DNA from: Candidatus Coatesbacteria bacterium RBG_13_66_14
GTDB taxonomy: Bacteria; RBG-13-66-14
DNA length: 7,527 bases
Direction of reading: 5' to 3'
Assembly: GCA_001774505.1 (NCBI GenBank)
Contig: MFAF01000125.1
Location: 18,322 to 25,848 of the forward strand
Shown here: positions 6,731-7,527 of the stretch, piece by piece
How the letters are laid out: every line of letters starts with the position of its first letter
How positions within the stretch are numbered: position 1 is the first letter of the stretch
Made by a program: the position numbers and the translations under genes
Notes under the pieces: model-generated
What the model saw: the letters and a program-made list of their open reading frames with translations, nothing else
Database searches by the model: none
Told to the model about the DNA's origin: nothing

Positions 6731-7461
6731 AGGTTATAATGAACGAAAAAGTTGAAGAATTCGATATTGAACAGCTCTTTCGATGCGAAATAGGGCATGC
6801 TATTTGTTTAATAAAAGATGGCTTATACTTATTACACAGATATAATTTGAGAAGATTACACTTCTCACCAATGATTTTGCTGTCATTTGGTTTCGAATTA
6901 CTTATAAAAACAGTCATCTATATTAAGTATCATATATCAGGTGTAAAAATTAATAAAAACTTTTCAAGGGAACATAAACTAGAGAAACATGATCACTTGC
7001 ATTTATTTAAACATCTATTAGGGATTATTAAAAAAGATTTATTCAACAATACACTACACATAAGAGAGATAGTCGGAGGATTAAAATTACTTACATATTA
7101 CGGCGGTTCAAATAAATATTACCATATAGAAGCTATTCTATCGGGTAGGTATCCCATTCACTATCATTTTGGAGAATTTAAAAAATTAACAACAAGTATC
7201 TTAATTAAGTATAACCCTGACAAGATAGTGAAGCCTAATGAATTTTTATGCTCAGATACGAGATACGCTTCTATAAACAGGCAATTAAAGGAATCAGCTA
7301 AACAGCTAATTATACTATACGAACGTTTTGCCCGTTGCTTATGTAAACTGTTCAATTCGGCTCTTGGTGAATTCGGTAAAAATTTCTATGATGATGTAAA
7401 GGTTTTCGCAGAATTAGCAGATGACGATTTGGGATTAAAAACATCCATTAAATTCTAACCT
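6731..7461. mobile_element. AT-rich island carrying one gene, bordered by a short inverted repeat
   Basis: GC drops from about 70% to about 30% directly after the RNase J stop (a 60-base sample at 6841-6900 counts 18 G+C) and recovers by about 7480. AGGTTATAAT (6731-6740) and ATTCTAACCT (7452-7461) are inverted copies with 9 of 10 matches. No transposase, integrase or target-site duplication is seen, so this is called an acquired segment, not a defined element. The repeat may be coincidence, since the left copy includes ribosome-site and start-codon bases and the right copy includes the stop. Confidence 0.4.
6739..7458 (+). CDS. AT-rich gene of unknown function, possibly HEPN-like
   Basis: 239 residues from ATG 6739, with AAAGG (6729-6733) 5 bases upstream overlapping the RNase J stop. 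I do not recognise the protein with confidence. It is predicted helical, soluble and rich in Lys, Ile, Leu, Tyr and His. Residues about 45-65 form a hydrophobic helix with an internal acid (SFGFELLIKTVIYI), followed by a polar gap and HDHLHLFKHLL. This helix-gap-HxL pattern recalls HEPN-type helical bundles. LTYYGGSNKYYHIEAI further on recalls an L-S-x-F-G-x-x-RY segment in some HEPN-like proteins. A clear catalytic R-x4-6-H motif is not evident, so this is only a hint. Codon use (many AAA, ATA, TTA, AGA) is opposite to every neighbour, which points to recent transfer. It has no obvious promoter and would rely on read-through from RNase J. It could equally be an unrelated orphan. It is very likely a real gene, because a 239-codon open frame with a ribosome site is unlikely by chance in AT-rich DNA. 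Confidence 0.75.
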   Translation: MNEKVEEFDIEQLFRCEIGHAICLIKDGLYLLHRYNLRRLHFSPMILLSFGFELLIKTVIYIKYHISGVKINKNFSREHKLEKHDHLHLFKHLLGIIKKDLFNNTLHIREIVGGLKLLTYYGGSNKYYHIEAILSGRYPIHYHFGEFKKLTTSILIKYNPDKIVKPNEFLCSDTRYASINRQLKESAKQLIILYERFARCLCKLFNSALGEFGKNFYDDVKVFAELADDDLGLKTSIKF

Positions 7462-7527
7462 ACTCCCAAGCTTATCGTCATTGGGGCACCGGGCAGGTGA
7501 CGAATCAATGTAGGGGAGGGTCTCTGA
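7462..7527. other. Non-coding right edge, possible start of a dispersed repeat
   Basis: No gene, and no terminator with a T tract. CACC-GGGCA-GGTG (7487-7499) could form only a 4-base stem. The last bases, TGTAGGGGAGGGTCTCTGA (7509-7527), look like the left arm of the TAGGGG...GGGTC palindromic repeats scattered in some high-GC candidate-phylum genomes. The other arm would lie outside the window, so this cannot be confirmed. Confidence 0.3.

Noticed and set aside
6735..6740. Perfect TATAAT as a promoter for the AT-rich gene
   Set aside because: It overlaps the start codon, so transcription would begin inside the gene. The best -35 at suitable spacing (GTGATT, 6713-6718) matches only 3 of 6 positions, and no in-frame start follows soon.
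6672..6917. Minus-strand open frame of 81 codons in the AT-rich region
   Set aside because: It straddles the composition border, overlaps the end of RNase J and the AT-rich gene antisense, and has no ribosome site or recognisable content.
7487..7499. CACC-GGGCA-GGTG as a terminator
   Set aside because: The stem is only 4 base pairs and no T tract follows.

Overview
The window reads as a chromosomal piece of a high-GC bacterium with lipoprotein-bearing membranes. A hand count gives about 72% GC at 5461-5520. Two proteins carry lipobox signal peptides, and three consecutive genes use GTG or TTG starts. A lipoprotein/glycosyltransferase/RNase J mix would suit a poorly cultured diderm lineage, such as one of the FCB-related candidate phyla, but the sequence does not settle taxonomy.

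Layout. Positions 1-600 (minus) hold the first 200 residues of a GT4-type glycosyltransferase that runs off the left edge. A 203-base divergent intergenic region (601-803) carries two back-to-back sigma70-like promoters, both with extended -10 elements. To the right, eight plus-strand genes are packed with gaps of 12 bases or less, three of them overlapping or nearly abutting. In order they are: two related small lipoproteins (804-1358, 1363-1947), a two-helix membrane protein resembling DUF4282 (1960-2313), a membrane GT2 glycosyltransferase of the CESA_like_1 type (2324-3496), two related SAM-dependent methyltransferases (3493-4260, 4257-5006), ribonuclease J (5009-6730), and an AT-rich gene of unknown function (6739-7458).

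How the genes may work together. The GT2 enzyme and the two methyltransferases are joined by 4-base stop/start overlaps and probably make and methylate one glycan or lipid-linked product. The lipoproteins and small membrane protein would be envelope partners, and the divergent GT4 enzyme may belong to the same pathway. RNase J is a near-textbook RNA-decay/processing enzyme that sits 2 bases after the second methyltransferase, so it is probably expressed from the same transcript.

The odd part is 6731-7461. GC falls to about 30% immediately after the RNase J stop codon and recovers just after the next gene's stop. A 9-of-10 inverted repeat lies at the two borders. This looks like a single acquired gene placed so that it uses the host operon's transcription. 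Its protein has faint HEPN-like features, so a defence or toxin role is possible but unproven. The last ~65 bases hold no gene and may enter a dispersed repeat cut by the window edge.
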